From: an uncultured Pelagibacteraceae bacterium
GTDB lineage: Bacteria > Pseudomonadota > Alphaproteobacteria > Pelagibacterales > Pelagibacteraceae
Length of the DNA: 59,240 nt
Assembly (NCBI GenBank): GCA_902593405.1
Contig: CACJIB010000006.1
Location: 1 to 59,240, forward strand
Direction of reading: 5' to 3'
Shown here: positions 43,062 to 51,305 of the stretch, in pieces
How the letters are laid out: the number at the start of each line of letters is the position of its first letter
Position numbering within the stretch: the stretch's first letter is position 1
Notes under the pieces: generated by a model
The model's database searches: none
The model's input: the letters and a program-made list of their open reading frames with translations, nothing else
Told to the model about the DNA's origin: nothing
Made by a program: the position numbers and the translations under genes

Positions 43062-43943
43062 ATGGATTATGGACTAGATACAAAATCAACTCGTTTAAAA
43101 ACTTTTAACACTATTTTTATAATCACCTGGTTGTTGATTGCTTGCTTCCCTTTTATATGGACTTTTTGGGGATCATTTAAAGTAAGAGCCGATTTCTTTT
43201 CTAGATCTGATTGGTGGTATGCAATATCAGCGTTTAATACCCTAATTGAAACAGGCGGTAAATTTACAACTAATGCTTATACACAAGCTTGGACTGAAGG
43301 TGAATTTTGGAAAGCATCAAAAAATACAATTATAGTTACAGTATTTGTTGTAAGTATTTCTTTGTTTTTAGGAACTTTAGGAGCATACGCTCTTTCAAGA
43401 TCAACTGAGAAATATGCTTTTTGGATTTTAATGGCAGCTTTAATTTTTAGAGCTATGCCACATATAACTTTAGTATCAGGATATCTTTTTCCTTTCTTTG
43501 AATTACAGATTTGGGGAATTCTTCCAACTACAATTGTTGTTTTGGTTGCTATAAATCAACCTTTTACACTGTGGTTACTTTATTCCTTTTTTAAAACAGT
43601 TCCTAAAGAGCTTGACGAAAGTGCTTTAATAGATGGTTGTTCATATTTTCAAGCATTTAGGCATATTATTATGCCCGTGATGTGGCCTGGAGTAATTACA
43701 GCAGGATTATTTAGTTTAATGTTAGCTTATAATGATTTTACCGTGACAGCATTACTTCTAAATCAAGAAAATCATACCATGGTTCCAAAAATACAAAGTT
43801 ATTTAGGTACTAATCAACATGAAGGAAATTTAATGTGGGCAGTTTCTGCAGTTGTATCTGCTACTGCACCTTTATTTATGCTTGTTATGTTTTTCCAAAG
43901 ACAAGTTATTAGTGGTTTAACTGCTGGAGCTGTTAAAGGTTGA
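43062..43943 (+). CDS. sugar-type ABC permease, MalG-like
   Basis: This 293-residue six-helix permease is of normal length. The EAA loop is ELDESALIDGCSYFQAFRHII, split as PKELDESALIDGC and SYFQAFRHIIMP, and the protein ends with the family tail SGLTAGAVKG. The stop codon TGA overlaps the TTG start of the HAD gene (TTGA). No ATPase gene follows. Confidence 0.88.
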   Translation: MDYGLDTKSTRLKTFNTIFIITWLLIACFPFIWTFWGSFKVRADFFSRSDWWYAISAFNTLIETGGKFTTNAYTQAWTEGEFWKASKNTIIVTVFVVSISLFLGTLGAYALSRSTEKYAFWILMAALIFRAMPHITLVSGYLFPFFELQIWGILPTTIVVLVAINQPFTLWLLYSFFKTVPKELDESALIDGCSYFQAFRHIIMPVMWPGVITAGLFSLMLAYNDFTVTALLLNQENHTMVPKIQSYLGTNQHEGNLMWAVSAVVSATAPLFMLVMFFQRQVISGLTAGAVKG

Positions 43944-44602
43944 AATATTATAAAGCATTACTTTTTGGTTCTATTGGATCTATTGTTGAAACTTCTGAAA
44001 TTCAGAGAAAGTCATTCAATAAAGCATTCAAACAATATGGACTCGATTGGAATTGGACCAAACGTGAGTATCAAAATTTATTAAGCAAATCAGGTGGCAA
44101 AGATAGAATATCAAGATATGCCAAAAAGAAAAAAATTGAAGTTAATTCAGTATATTTAAGAAATTTAAAGACTAAATTCTTTAATAATTATCTTAAAAAA
44201 AGTCATCTTAAATTAAGGCCGGGTGTTAAAAATTTAATTTCTTTATGCAAAAAAGAAAATATAAAAATTGCATTTGTTTCATCTACTTCTACAAATAATA
44301 TAAATGCAATCTTATATTGTTTAAGAAATTCAATTAATAAAAGAGATTTTAGCTTTATAGGGAATGCAAAATTAGTAAAAAAATACAAACCCAACCCAGA
44401 TATATACTTGTTAGTACTAAAAAAACTTAAGCTTAAAGCTAATGATTGTGTGGCAATTGAAGATTCTCAAGAAAGTTTAAATTCAGCTAGGCGAGCAAGA
44501 ATAAAATGTATAATTTTTCCTGGAAAATTTCATTCTTCAAAAAAATTTATTGGAGCTTATAAAAAAGTTTATAGGCTAAACAAAAATATTATTTTGAGAT
44601 AA
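43940..44602 (+). CDS. CbbY/beta-phosphoglucomutase-like HAD protein lacking the catalytic Asp residues
   Basis: This 220-residue HAD-superfamily protein starts at TTG, coupled to the permease stop as TTGA; no early ATG exists. The loop normally reading FDxDGTLxDT is F9-G-S-I-G-S-I-V-E-T here, so both the nucleophile (G10) and the acid/base Asp (I12) are missing. Later motifs survive: VSSTST, the K in KYKPNPDIY, and AIEDSQES. Its cap region (LDWNWTKREYQNLL, SGGKDRI) matches CbbY. Ordinary phosphoryl transfer looks impossible. It may be a binding or regulatory protein, or use another chemistry. Confidence 0.75.
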   Translation: MKYYKALLFGSIGSIVETSEIQRKSFNKAFKQYGLDWNWTKREYQNLLSKSGGKDRISRYAKKKKIEVNSVYLRNLKTKFFNNYLKKSHLKLRPGVKNLISLCKKENIKIAFVSSTSTNNINAILYCLRNSINKRDFSFIGNAKLVKKYKPNPDIYLLVLKKLKLKANDCVAIEDSQESLNSARRARIKCIIFPGKFHSSKKFIGAYKKVYRLNKNIILR

Positions 44603-45344
44603 ATTCTTTTACTAAATTATTAAATTGATCGGGCTTTTCTAAGTGAACGTTATGAGCACAATCTTTAAATATTTCTAAACGGCTATTTTTAATATTTTTA
44701 TTTAGTGTATCAACTTGATCAAAATTATATGAAGCATCTTTATCGCCCCATATTATAAGAGTTTCATTTTTTATATTTCTTAAATTCTCTTTACCTCTCC
44801 AATTTTTCATTGCTATTAATGCATTATCAGCAGTTTCTAATGAAACGTTTTTAACAGCATTTTCACAAAGAAAATAATTTTTGTCTTTATCACCTTTTAC
44901 AAACCACTTAGGAGGTACTCTAGAAAAAGAAATTTGTGTACCTTCTTTTTTAAGTTTTTCCCTTGTTTCATCCATAGTCTCAAATCTTCCCGGGATATCT
45001 CCAATAGATCCTGTTGCATAACAAATTAATTTATTAACTCTATCCCCAATCAATTTTGTAATTTCTTGAACAATCATACCTCCCATTGAATGACCCATTA
45101 AATTGAATTTATCTATCTTTTTTTGATCTAACACATTTATAATTTCTTTAGCCATTTTATTAATAGAATCTAAAGATTTTACGATATGACTTTCTCCAAA
45201 TCCTGGGAGAGCTGGGGTAATCACACGATAATCTTTTGAAAAAAATTCTTTTTGAAAAGTCCACATTTCAGATGAGCCTAGATAACCATGAACCAAAACA
45301 AAAGGATACCCATGTCCTAAATCATCGACGTAAATATCACTCAT
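44589..45344 (-). CDS. alpha/beta hydrolase
   Basis: This 251-residue alpha/beta hydrolase has the oxyanion segment VHGYLGSSEMW (18-28), nucleophile S86 in GHSMGGM, the acid in IIWGDKDAS, and the His in CAHNVHLEKP. It has no signal peptide and no cap diagnostic of a substrate. It overlaps the LysE gene by 4 bp (ATGA), and its end overlaps the HAD gene by 14 bp. Esterase, lactonase or C-C hydrolase activity are all possible. Confidence 0.82.
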   Translation of the reverse strand: MSDIYVDDLGHGYPFVLVHGYLGSSEMWTFQKEFFSKDYRVITPALPGFGESHIVKSLDSINKMAKEIINVLDQKKIDKFNLMGHSMGGMIVQEITKLIGDRVNKLICYATGSIGDIPGRFETMDETREKLKKEGTQISFSRVPPKWFVKGDKDKNYFLCENAVKNVSLETADNALIAMKNWRGKENLRNIKNETLIIWGDKDASYNFDQVDTLNKNIKNSRLEIFKDCAHNVHLEKPDQFNNLVKEFISK

Positions 45345-45946
45345 AATATTTCCTTAATAATGAATAAAGTTAAAATAGACATAAAACATATAATAAAAAT
45401 ATTAATTACTTTCCAAATTTTTTTACTATTAGCATACTTCGATAAATAATTAGATAAATATCCTAATATAAAAAAAAATAAAAATGATGCTATAGACGCA
45501 CCTATCCCAAATAAAATTTTTTGGTTAAGTAAATAATTTTTTGAAAAATTTCCAAGAAAAAAAACTGTATCAGAATAAACATGTGGATTTAAATATGTAA
45601 ATCCTAAAGTTTTAAATACAATATTTAATTTTGAAATACTATTTGGCTCAGTACTAAAATTAATATCAGAATAATGAGATTTTATTTTTTTAAAAATAAA
45701 GTGAAGTAAAAATAAAATTAAAAATAAATTTAAAATTAATTCAATTAAAGAGTTAAAATATTGATTAAAATAATGGAAAAGAAAAATACCCAAAAAAATT
45801 AATATCAAATCTGATAAAGAGCATATTAAGCAAACAATAAATATATGTTGTTTTTTTAAACCTTGCTCAATAACAAAAATATTCTGGGCACCTATAGCTA
45901 AGATTAAGCTAATCCCTGTAAAGAAGCCTAATACCAGGTATTCCAT
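45341..45946 (-). CDS. LysE/ArgO family amino acid exporter
   Basis: This 201-residue, six-helix protein begins GFFTGISLILAIGAQNIFVIEQGL, the LysE/ArgO signature with the conserved GAQN, and has FTYLNPHVYSDTVFFLG as the second conserved repeat. It would export lysine, arginine or another amino acid. It lies between a VOC protein (12 bp upstream) and an alpha/beta hydrolase (4-bp overlap). Confidence 0.85.
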   Translation of the reverse strand: MEYLVLGFFTGISLILAIGAQNIFVIEQGLKKQHIFIVCLICSLSDLILIFLGIFLFHYFNQYFNSLIELILNLFLILFLLHFIFKKIKSHYSDINFSTEPNSISKLNIVFKTLGFTYLNPHVYSDTVFFLGNFSKNYLLNQKILFGIGASIASFLFFFILGYLSNYLSKYANSKKIWKVINIFIICFMSILTLFIIKEIL

Positions 45947-45958
45947 TAGGCTTTAAGT

Positions 45959-46369
45959 TTACTCTGGATTTGCTGTTAATGTTTTAATTTCTAGAATATT
46001 TTCGTTTGGGTCTTTAACGAAGAAAGTTTCTTGCTCGTATTTTGTTCCTTTAAATCTTAAATAAGGTTCATCGTAATACTTTGTTCCACTATCTTTTAAT
46101 CTTTGTTTTAGAGCATCAAAATCTTTTCTGGATAAATGAACACCAAAATGAGGAACAGAAACATTTCCCATGTCTACATCGTGTCTCTCATTGTCTAATT
46201 TATGTTCGCTTTTATGCAAAGTTAATTCATTGCCCCAAAAATCAACATCTGCCCACTCTTGTGCTGAGTTATCTAATCTACATCCTAAAGTTTCACTATA
46301 AAATTTTTTTGCAACCTCTAAGTCTCCACAAGGGATAGCTAGATGAAAACAATTGGTATTTTTATACAT
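45959..46369 (-). CDS. VOC (glyoxalase/dioxygenase) superfamily protein
   Basis: This 136-residue protein has two beta-alpha-beta-beta-beta units. CFHLAIPCGDLEVAKKFYSE (8-27) carries the first metal-site His, PHFGVHLSRKDFDAL the second, and the end FFVKDPNENILEIKTL the Glu. These fit a metal-dependent lyase or dioxygenase or a binding protein. A ribosome site AAGAGG precedes the ATG. Substrate unknown. Confidence 0.8.
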   Translation of the reverse strand: MYKNTNCFHLAIPCGDLEVAKKFYSETLGCRLDNSAQEWADVDFWGNELTLHKSEHKLDNERHDVDMGNVSVPHFGVHLSRKDFDALKQRLKDSGTKYYDEPYLRFKGTKYEQETFFVKDPNENILEIKTLTANPE

Positions 46370-46449
46370 ATAAACCTCTTTAAATTGAGCAATTAGGTAC
46401 TATATAAGGCATATAATTTTTTAATCAACAGCAACTAAACTAAAGAAAT

Positions 46450-47034
46450 ATGAGTGATTTTTTACAATCCATAATTGATAGAGACCCAGCAGCAAGGTCT
46501 AAGTTAAGTTTAATATTAACTTATCCTGGTGTTAAAGCAGTTTTTTTTCACCGAATAGCAAATTTTTTTAGTACTGCAAAATTTCATTTGATTGCAAGAA
46601 TCATTTCTCAGTTTTCAAGATTTTTAACTGGAATAGAAATTCATCCAAACGCAAAAATTGGAAAAAATTTATTTATCGATCACGGAATGGGAGTTGTGAT
46701 TGGAGAAACGTCTGATATTGGTGATAATGTAACTATATACCATATGGTTACATTAGGTGGAATTGCACCTAGTATAAATTCAAATGACCAACGAAATATG
46801 AAAAGACATCCTACTATAAAAGAAGATGTAGTAATTGGATCAGGTGCACAAGTATTAGGTCCAGTAGTAGTTGGTAAAGGTGCAAGAATTGGAGCTAATG
46901 CAGTAATCACTAAAGATGTTGCAGAAAATGCTGTGATGGTTGGAATTCCAGCAAGAAGTGTTGGGGTAGCTGATAGTGAATTTAAACCTTATGGAATTAC
47001 ACCTGACAGTGATAAAAAATCAGATAATGAATAA
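46450..47034 (+). CDS. cysE: serine O-acetyltransferase
   Basis: CysE acetylates serine for cysteine synthesis. The 194-residue protein has an N-terminal helical part ([19 protein letters not shown]) and a left-handed beta-helix of hexapeptide repeats with [12 protein letters not shown] (76-87) carrying the catalytic region and [19 protein letters not shown]. It is shorter than E. coli CysE at the N-terminus, as in many alphaproteobacteria. The cysK start lies 8 bp inside its 3' end, so the two partners of the cysteine synthase complex are translationally coupled. Confidence 0.93.
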   Translation: MSDFLQSIIDRDPAARSKLSLILTYPGVKAVFFHRIANFFSTAKFHLIARIISQFSRFLTGIEIHPNAKIGKNLFIDHGMGVVIGETSDIGDNVTIYHMVTLGGIAPSINSNDQRNMKRHPTIKEDVVIGSGAQVLGPVVVGKGARIGANAVITKDVAENAVMVGIPARSVGVADSEFKPYGITPDSDKKSDNE

Positions 47035-48028
47035 CACACAAAACGATTTTATTTCAGGAATAGGAAATACCCCACTAATTAAATTAAGAGCAGCATCCGA
47101 GATTACTAGATGTAATATTTATGGAAAAGCGGAATTTTTAAATCCAGGAGGATCAGTTAAAGATAGAGCTGCACTTGCTTTAATTAAAGATGCTCAAGAA
47201 AAAAAATTAATTGCTAAAGGTGGAATAGTTGTTGAAGGAACAGCTGGTAACACTGGAATTGGTTTAGGTCTGTTAGGAAATTCCTTAGGTTATAAAACAA
47301 TTATCGTAATGAATGATAACCAAACTCAAGAAAAAAAAGATTTACTTAGAAATCTTGGAGCTGAATTAAGATTAGTACCACCTAAACCTTATAAAGATGA
47401 TAATAATTTTGTTAAAGTGGCAGCGAGACTTGCTGATGAATTAAGACCAACAAATAATAACGGTGTCATTTGGGCTAACCAGTTTGATAATACCGCAAAT
47501 GCCAAAGGTCATTACGAAGGGACAGGACAAGAAATTTGGGAACAAACTGAGGGTAAAGTTGATGGCTTTGTATGTTCCTCTGGAACTGGAGGAACTATTT
47601 CTGGTGTCAGTAATGCTCTTAAAGAAAAAAATAAAGATATAAAAGTTTACTTATCTGATCCAAAGGGATCAGCTCTTTATAATTACATTAAAAATGGTGA
47701 ACTAAAGTCAGAAGGAGGATCAATTACTGAAGGAATTGGTTCAAGTAGAGTAACCGCCAATTTTGGTGAGGCTAAGATTGATGATGCCTATTCAATAGAT
47801 GATCATGAGGCATTGCCTATACTTTATGATTTAATTCAAAATGAAGGCCTCAGCTTAGGTACTAGTTGCGGTATCAATATCGCTGGAGCAATAAGAATGG
47901 GTAAAGAATTGGGGCCCGGTAAAACTATAGTTACAATTCTTTGTGATAGAAGCGATAAATACGCAACCAAAATGTTTAATAAAAAATTCCTGGAAGAAAA
48001 AGGTCTGCCAGTACCTAATTGGTTTTAG
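47027..48028 (+). CDS. cysK: cysteine synthase (O-acetylserine sulfhydrylase)
   Basis: About 333 residues from the ATG at 47027; a longer frame from 46976 would run inside cysE and adds no family sequence. The PLP lysine is K45 in GGSVKDR, the substrate loop reads [10 protein letters not shown], and [10 protein letters not shown] binds the PLP phosphate. It converts O-acetylserine and sulfide to cysteine. Its 3' end overlaps the convergent membrane protein by 4 bp. Confidence 0.92.
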   Translation: MNNTQNDFISGIGNTPLIKLRAASEITRCNIYGKAEFLNPGGSVKDRAALALIKDAQEKKLIAKGGIVVEGTAGNTGIGLGLLGNSLGYKTIIVMNDNQTQEKKDLLRNLGAELRLVPPKPYKDDNNFVKVAARLADELRPTNNNGVIWANQFDNTANAKGHYEGTGQEIWEQTEGKVDGFVCSSGTGGTISGVSNALKEKNKDIKVYLSDPKGSALYNYIKNGELKSEGGSITEGIGSSRVTANFGEAKIDDAYSIDDHEALPILYDLIQNEGLSLGTSCGINIAGAIRMGKELGPGKTIVTILCDRSDKYATKMFNKKFLEEKGLPVPNWF

Positions 48029-48441
48029 ATATAAATTTTATCAGCTAATCCGTAACAAAGTATTGCACTTAATAAAGTTAAAATACCTGGTGCAATAATT
48101 CCTTCATTAGATGTTTGTGGAGTATGGCCTAATTTATTTATTTTAATTGTATAAATTCCTACACAAAAAGCTGAAAGGTTTTGTAAAAATACTAAATTAA
48201 AAAAAGCCCATGTTCCTTGAAGTCCGTCAGGTCTAATAAAGCCAACCCATATAGCCATAGCCACAGCTCCAATAAATAATGATCCGAAAAATCTTGTCAT
48301 TCCAGCACCAGTATCGTCGATGCCGAATTTATCTAAAAATTTTTTTGTAGCAAAAACAGTCTGATATGCGTAAGCAGCAAAAATTATGAAGTGAACAAGA
48401 AAAACAATTAAATAAAATATTCCATTAAATTTTTCAATCAT
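48025..48441 (-). CDS. four-helix integral membrane protein of unknown function
   Basis: This 138-residue protein has four hydrophobic helices (about 8-30, 48-68, 78-98, 115-135) and a loop with KFGIDDTGAGMTRFFGSLF. I do not recognise a function. The helix layout and loop are like small DUF-type membrane proteins of proteobacteria. It is alone on its strand, convergent with cysK. Confidence 0.62.
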   Translation of the reverse strand: MIEKFNGIFYLIVFLVHFIIFAAYAYQTVFATKKFLDKFGIDDTGAGMTRFFGSLFIGAVAMAIWVGFIRPDGLQGTWAFFNLVFLQNLSAFCVGIYTIKINKLGHTPQTSNEGIIAPGILTLLSAILCYGLADKIYI

Positions 48442-48511
48442 ATTAAAACGTTATCAAAAAACAAATTCGAATTAAATAGCTAAAAACAGCATTTCTAGTT
48501 GATAAAAATTG

Positions 48512-48547
48512 CATATCTGACGCGCGATATGAACGCATGAGACTCAT
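48512..48547. promoter_or_regulatory. two small dyads in the leader of the exported-protein gene
   Basis: CATATC (48512-48517) and GATATG (48526-48531) are perfect arms around the GC-rich TGACGCGC; six bases later ATGAG-A-CTCAT (48537-48547) is a perfect palindrome. They sit in the 160-bp region between two divergent genes, 55-90 bp before the start at 48602. They could be operators or an RNA element. A clear -35/-10 pair is not seen. Confidence 0.38.
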
Positions 48548-48601
48548 TACTAAAAATGTAACAGTATTTAATTACGGTTTAACTATTTAGAAAGGTAAAT
48601 T

Positions 48602-49084
48602 ATGAAAAAATTAATATTAGCATTAGTATTTACATTAATGTCATCTCTTTCATTTGCAGATGGTCATAGTGGAAAAATAGATCTTAAAGGATTTTTTGTT
48701 GGTGACGCAAAAGCAATTTTTGACGAAAAAGGTAATCCCATGACTTTTGCTTATGATGGTTTAGTAGGTATGATGGCAGTAGGTGGCACTACATTTGGAG
48801 ATAATTCGTCTCATTATTGTGTTGGTGCTGGGTCAATCCCTGGAAAAGGATTTGAGATGGGCCACTGTATAATAAAATTTATTAATGGAGATACTGCAAT
48901 AACTTATTATGAGATTAAATTAGGCTACTCTATGGAGGGTACATTTAAATGTATCAGTGGAACTGGCAGATACGAAGGTATAGAATGTAGTGGAACTACT
49001 GGCTATACCCAAATTAAAACAGCCCAAGAAGGTAAAGTTCATTCAACGAATTATCTACAAGGAACTTATACTTTAAAAAAATAA
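48602..49084 (+). CDS. small exported beta-rich protein of unknown function
   Basis: This 160-residue protein has a signal peptide of 19 residues (MKKLILALVFTLMSSLSFA). The mature part is Gly- and Thr-rich with about eight predicted strands and three Cys; GTFKCISGTGRYEGIECSGT recalls allene-oxide-cyclase/dirigent-like barrels, but only loosely. It starts a run of eight co-directional small genes. The next gene has its own AAAGGAG ribosome site 18 bp downstream. Confidence 0.65.
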   Translation: MKKLILALVFTLMSSLSFADGHSGKIDLKGFFVGDAKAIFDEKGNPMTFAYDGLVGMMAVGGTTFGDNSSHYCVGAGSIPGKGFEMGHCIIKFINGDTAITYYEIKLGYSMEGTFKCISGTGRYEGIECSGTTGYTQIKTAQEGKVHSTNYLQGTYTLKK

Positions 49085-49102
49085 ATTAAAAGGAGATAAC
49101 AA

Positions 49103-49477
49103 ATGAAAAAAATAATTATATTAATAAGTACTTTATTTTTTGCTACCTCGGCTTATGCAGAGATGTCAGATAGCGATAAGAATAGAGCATGGGAATGTAG
49201 TGGAATCTATATGGCGAACTACTTCTTACCCTCAGGGGAAACATTTGAATATAGTATGAAAGAAAAATCTATGGCATCTGTAAAAGTTTTAAAAGCTTAT
49301 GCTTTAGAAGTAGGAATTCCTGAGAAGGAATGGGATGAAGGCGTAAACAAAGCTGTGGATAAGCATTATGGCTCTAAATTTGATGAGTCTAAAACTAATG
49401 CATGTCATGACTTTGTAAATTCAACAATACCTAATGGAGAAGATAGAGTTAAAAAGGTAGTTCAAACTCTATATTAA
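49103..49477 (+). CDS. small exported helical protein of unknown function
   Basis: This 124-residue protein has a signal peptide (MKKIIILISTLFFATSAYA). The mature part has two Cys (in WECSGIYMANYF and NACHDFVNS) that could form one disulfide in the periplasm, and is predicted mostly helical. No family recognised. It has a strong ribosome site (AAAGGAG) and sits 18 bp after the previous gene. Confidence 0.65.
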   Translation: MKKIIILISTLFFATSAYAEMSDSDKNRAWECSGIYMANYFLPSGETFEYSMKEKSMASVKVLKAYALEVGIPEKEWDEGVNKAVDKHYGSKFDESKTNACHDFVNSTIPNGEDRVKKVVQTLY

Positions 49478-49495
49478 CAAAAAAAAGGAGAAAAA

Positions 49496-49780
49496 ATGGA
49501 AAAAGAAATGTTAGTAGTAGCAAAGTTAAAAGAAGGTACTTTTGAAAAATTCATGGGATTTATGCAATCTCCTGAAGGACTTGCTGAAAGAGCAAAAGTT
49601 GCAGTGGTTGAAAAAACAATTGGAACTGTAACTCCAGACAAAAGTACTGTAATGTTTAAAATATTTTGTACTGATGAAGCTGCACTTCATAAGTTTATAG
49701 AAGGTACTGAGGTATCAAAACCAATAATGGATGAAGTGTTAGACAGTTACTCAATATATGATTTAACTAAGGTTAAATAG
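49496..49780 (+). CDS. small ABM-like (dimeric alpha/beta barrel) protein
   Basis: This 94-residue cytoplasmic protein reads as one ferredoxin-like unit: strand LVVAKLKEG, helix FEKFMGFMQSPEGLAERA, strand TIGTVTPDKSTVMFKIFCT, helix ALHKFIEG. The fold resembles antibiotic-biosynthesis-monooxygenase or EthD-like proteins, but no catalytic residue is recognised. Ribosome site AAAAGGAG. It is followed 11 bp later by a SnoaL protein. Confidence 0.6.
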   Translation: MEKEMLVVAKLKEGTFEKFMGFMQSPEGLAERAKVAVVEKTIGTVTPDKSTVMFKIFCTDEAALHKFIEGTEVSKPIMDEVLDSYSIYDLTKVK

Positions 49781-49791
49781 AAAGGAATAAC

Positions 49792-50112
49792 ATGTCTATA
49801 TTAGAGAAATATAGTGCTGCTTTAAAAAATAAAGATGAAGCAACAATGAATGAGCTTTTGCATGATGATTTTAAATTCACAATGCACAAGTCAGGAAATG
49901 TTTTAACCAAAAGTGATGTTATCAAATGGGCGATGAGTGGTGATATTAATCAAGATAAGGTTAGAATTGTTTATGAAAATGATGAAGTTGGAATTCACCA
50001 TGCCTTTGTAACATTTAATGACGGTAATGTTGAGGCAGTAATGGCAGTTTATAAATATGACAATGGAAAAATTGTCAGTTTAGAAACTGGTGCTACACCA
50101 ATGCCAAAATAA
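49792..50112 (+). CDS. single-domain SnoaL/NTF2-like protein
   Basis: This 106-residue protein has the NTF2-fold layout: LEKYSAALKNKDEATMNELL, HDDFKFTMHKSG, a helix with KSDVIKWAM, then paired strands ending AVYKYDNGKIVSLETG. The family covers small-molecule isomerases, cyclases and binding proteins; no active site is evident. Its stop (50110-50112) directly adjoins the GTG start of the next gene. Confidence 0.72.
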   Translation: MSILEKYSAALKNKDEATMNELLHDDFKFTMHKSGNVLTKSDVIKWAMSGDINQDKVRIVYENDEVGIHHAFVTFNDGNVEAVMAVYKYDNGKIVSLETGATPMPK

Positions 50113-50703
50113 GTGAGTGAAATTGATTTTTATTTTTCGATAGGAAGTACATATACCTATCTATCCGTAACTAGAATACTTGATGTTGAAAAACAACATC
50201 AAGTAAAATTTAATTGGAAACCTTTTTCAGTAAGAGCAATCATGAAAGAGATGAACAATATCCCATTCCCAAAGGATAAAATGAATAAAGTTAATTACAT
50301 GTGGAGAGATATTGAAAGAAGAGCTGAAGGTTATGGTTTTTCTGCTAAAACACCAGTTCCCTATCCATTATCAGAATTTGACTTAGCGAACCAAATTGCA
50401 ATTCTTGGTTTTGAAAAAGGTTGGGGAGAAAAATTTGTTATTCTTACTTATAAAAAATGGTTTCAAGAAGGTAAAGAGCCAGCAATTGAAACAAGTATTA
50501 CTGAAGTTTGCTCAGAATTAAGCTTAGATAAAGATAAAATAATTTCTGAAGCAAAATCCTCAGATATAGAAACAAAGTATAATAAAAACACAAACTCGGC
50601 TCGTGAAAATAAAATATTTGGTAGCCCATCTTTTATTGTAAAAAATGAACTCTTTTGGGGAGATGATAGAATGGAAGATGCTATTAAATGGTCTCTTAAA
50701 TAA
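50113..50703 (+). CDS. DsbA-fold 2-hydroxychromene-2-carboxylate isomerase/kappa GST-like protein
   Basis: This 196-residue protein begins IDFYFSIGSTYTYLSVTRI, the HCCA isomerase pattern in which Ser replaces the CxxC of DsbA. The helical insertion and the C-terminal IFGSPSFIVKNELFWGDDRM, with the cis-Pro of the thioredoxin fold, follow. Such enzymes use glutathione. The start is GTG immediately after the preceding stop. The neighbours suggest a small-molecule transformation of unknown substrate. Confidence 0.78.
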   Translation: MSEIDFYFSIGSTYTYLSVTRILDVEKQHQVKFNWKPFSVRAIMKEMNNIPFPKDKMNKVNYMWRDIERRAEGYGFSAKTPVPYPLSEFDLANQIAILGFEKGWGEKFVILTYKKWFQEGKEPAIETSITEVCSELSLDKDKIISEAKSSDIETKYNKNTNSARENKIFGSPSFIVKNELFWGDDRMEDAIKWSLK

Positions 50704-50741
50704 TTCTATATATTTTCCTTAAATTCATTTAAAGTCTCAAC

Positions 50742-51074
50742 ATGAGTCTCGCTACTTCATATTTATTTTTAGGTATTGCAGTTTTTTTGGGTGTTACCTC
50801 AAATAGTTTTGCTAAAAGTGCTGAAGGCTTTACTCTTCTTTTTCCAAGTATAATTACAGCAATCACAATTGTATTATGTATGTATGCACTTTCATTGGTA
50901 ATGAAAAATATTCCCATGGGAATTACTTATGCTTCCTTTGCAGGCTTAACAATTATAGCAACTGTTGTTGTAGGTATAATTAGATTTAATCAAGTACCCA
51001 ATTTATATTCATTAATTGGTTTAGCTTTTATTATTGTTGGTGTTTTAATGGTTAACCTGTTAGGTAATAATTAA
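50742..51074 (+). CDS. SMR-family membrane protein lacking the essential Glu14
   Basis: This 110-residue four-helix protein aligns well with EmrE: AKSAEGFT corresponds to MKFSEGFT, IPMGITYASFAG to IPTGIAYAIWSG, and GVLMVNLL to the last helix. The Glu that binds substrate and protons in EmrE is G17 here, and Trp63 is F66; Tyr60 is kept as Y63. This argues against ordinary proton-coupled drug export. It is 1 bp from the DUF2798 gene, with a second SMR gene after that. Confidence 0.78.
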   Translation: MSLATSYLFLGIAVFLGVTSNSFAKSAEGFTLLFPSIITAITIVLCMYALSLVMKNIPMGITYASFAGLTIIATVVVGIIRFNQVPNLYSLIGLAFIIVGVLMVNLLGNN

Positions 51075-51075
51075 T

Positions 51076-51303
51076 ATGATTAATAAAAAATACGCTCAAC
51101 CTTTATTCATGATTTTTATGTCCTTTGGTATGAGTGTGATTATGAGTGGCGTTGTAGTTGCTGTAAACACAGGAGTTACAGATGGCTTTATAAGTAGATG
51201 GTTTTATTCTTGGATGTTTGCATTTCCAATTGCATTAATTGCTGCTTTTACAATGGCTCCAATAATAAGACCATTAGTAAATAAAATTGCATCAAAAGAA
51301 TAA
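51076..51303 (+). CDS. DUF2798 two-helix membrane protein
   Basis: This 75-residue protein has two transmembrane helices and the DUF2798 pattern FMSFGMSVIMSGVVVAVNTG, then GFISRWFYSWMFAFPIALIA and MAPIIRPLV. The family's function is unknown. It is wedged between two SMR genes with gaps of 1 and 2 bp, so all three are almost certainly co-expressed and may form one membrane complex. Confidence 0.78.
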   Translation: MINKKYAQPLFMIFMSFGMSVIMSGVVVAVNTGVTDGFISRWFYSWMFAFPIALIAAFTMAPIIRPLVNKIASKE

Positions 51304-51305
51304 TC

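Noticed and set aside
46976-47026. Longer N-terminus for cysK
   Set aside because: The extra 17 codons lie within cysE and do not resemble CysK; the ATG at 47027 gives the normal N-terminus.
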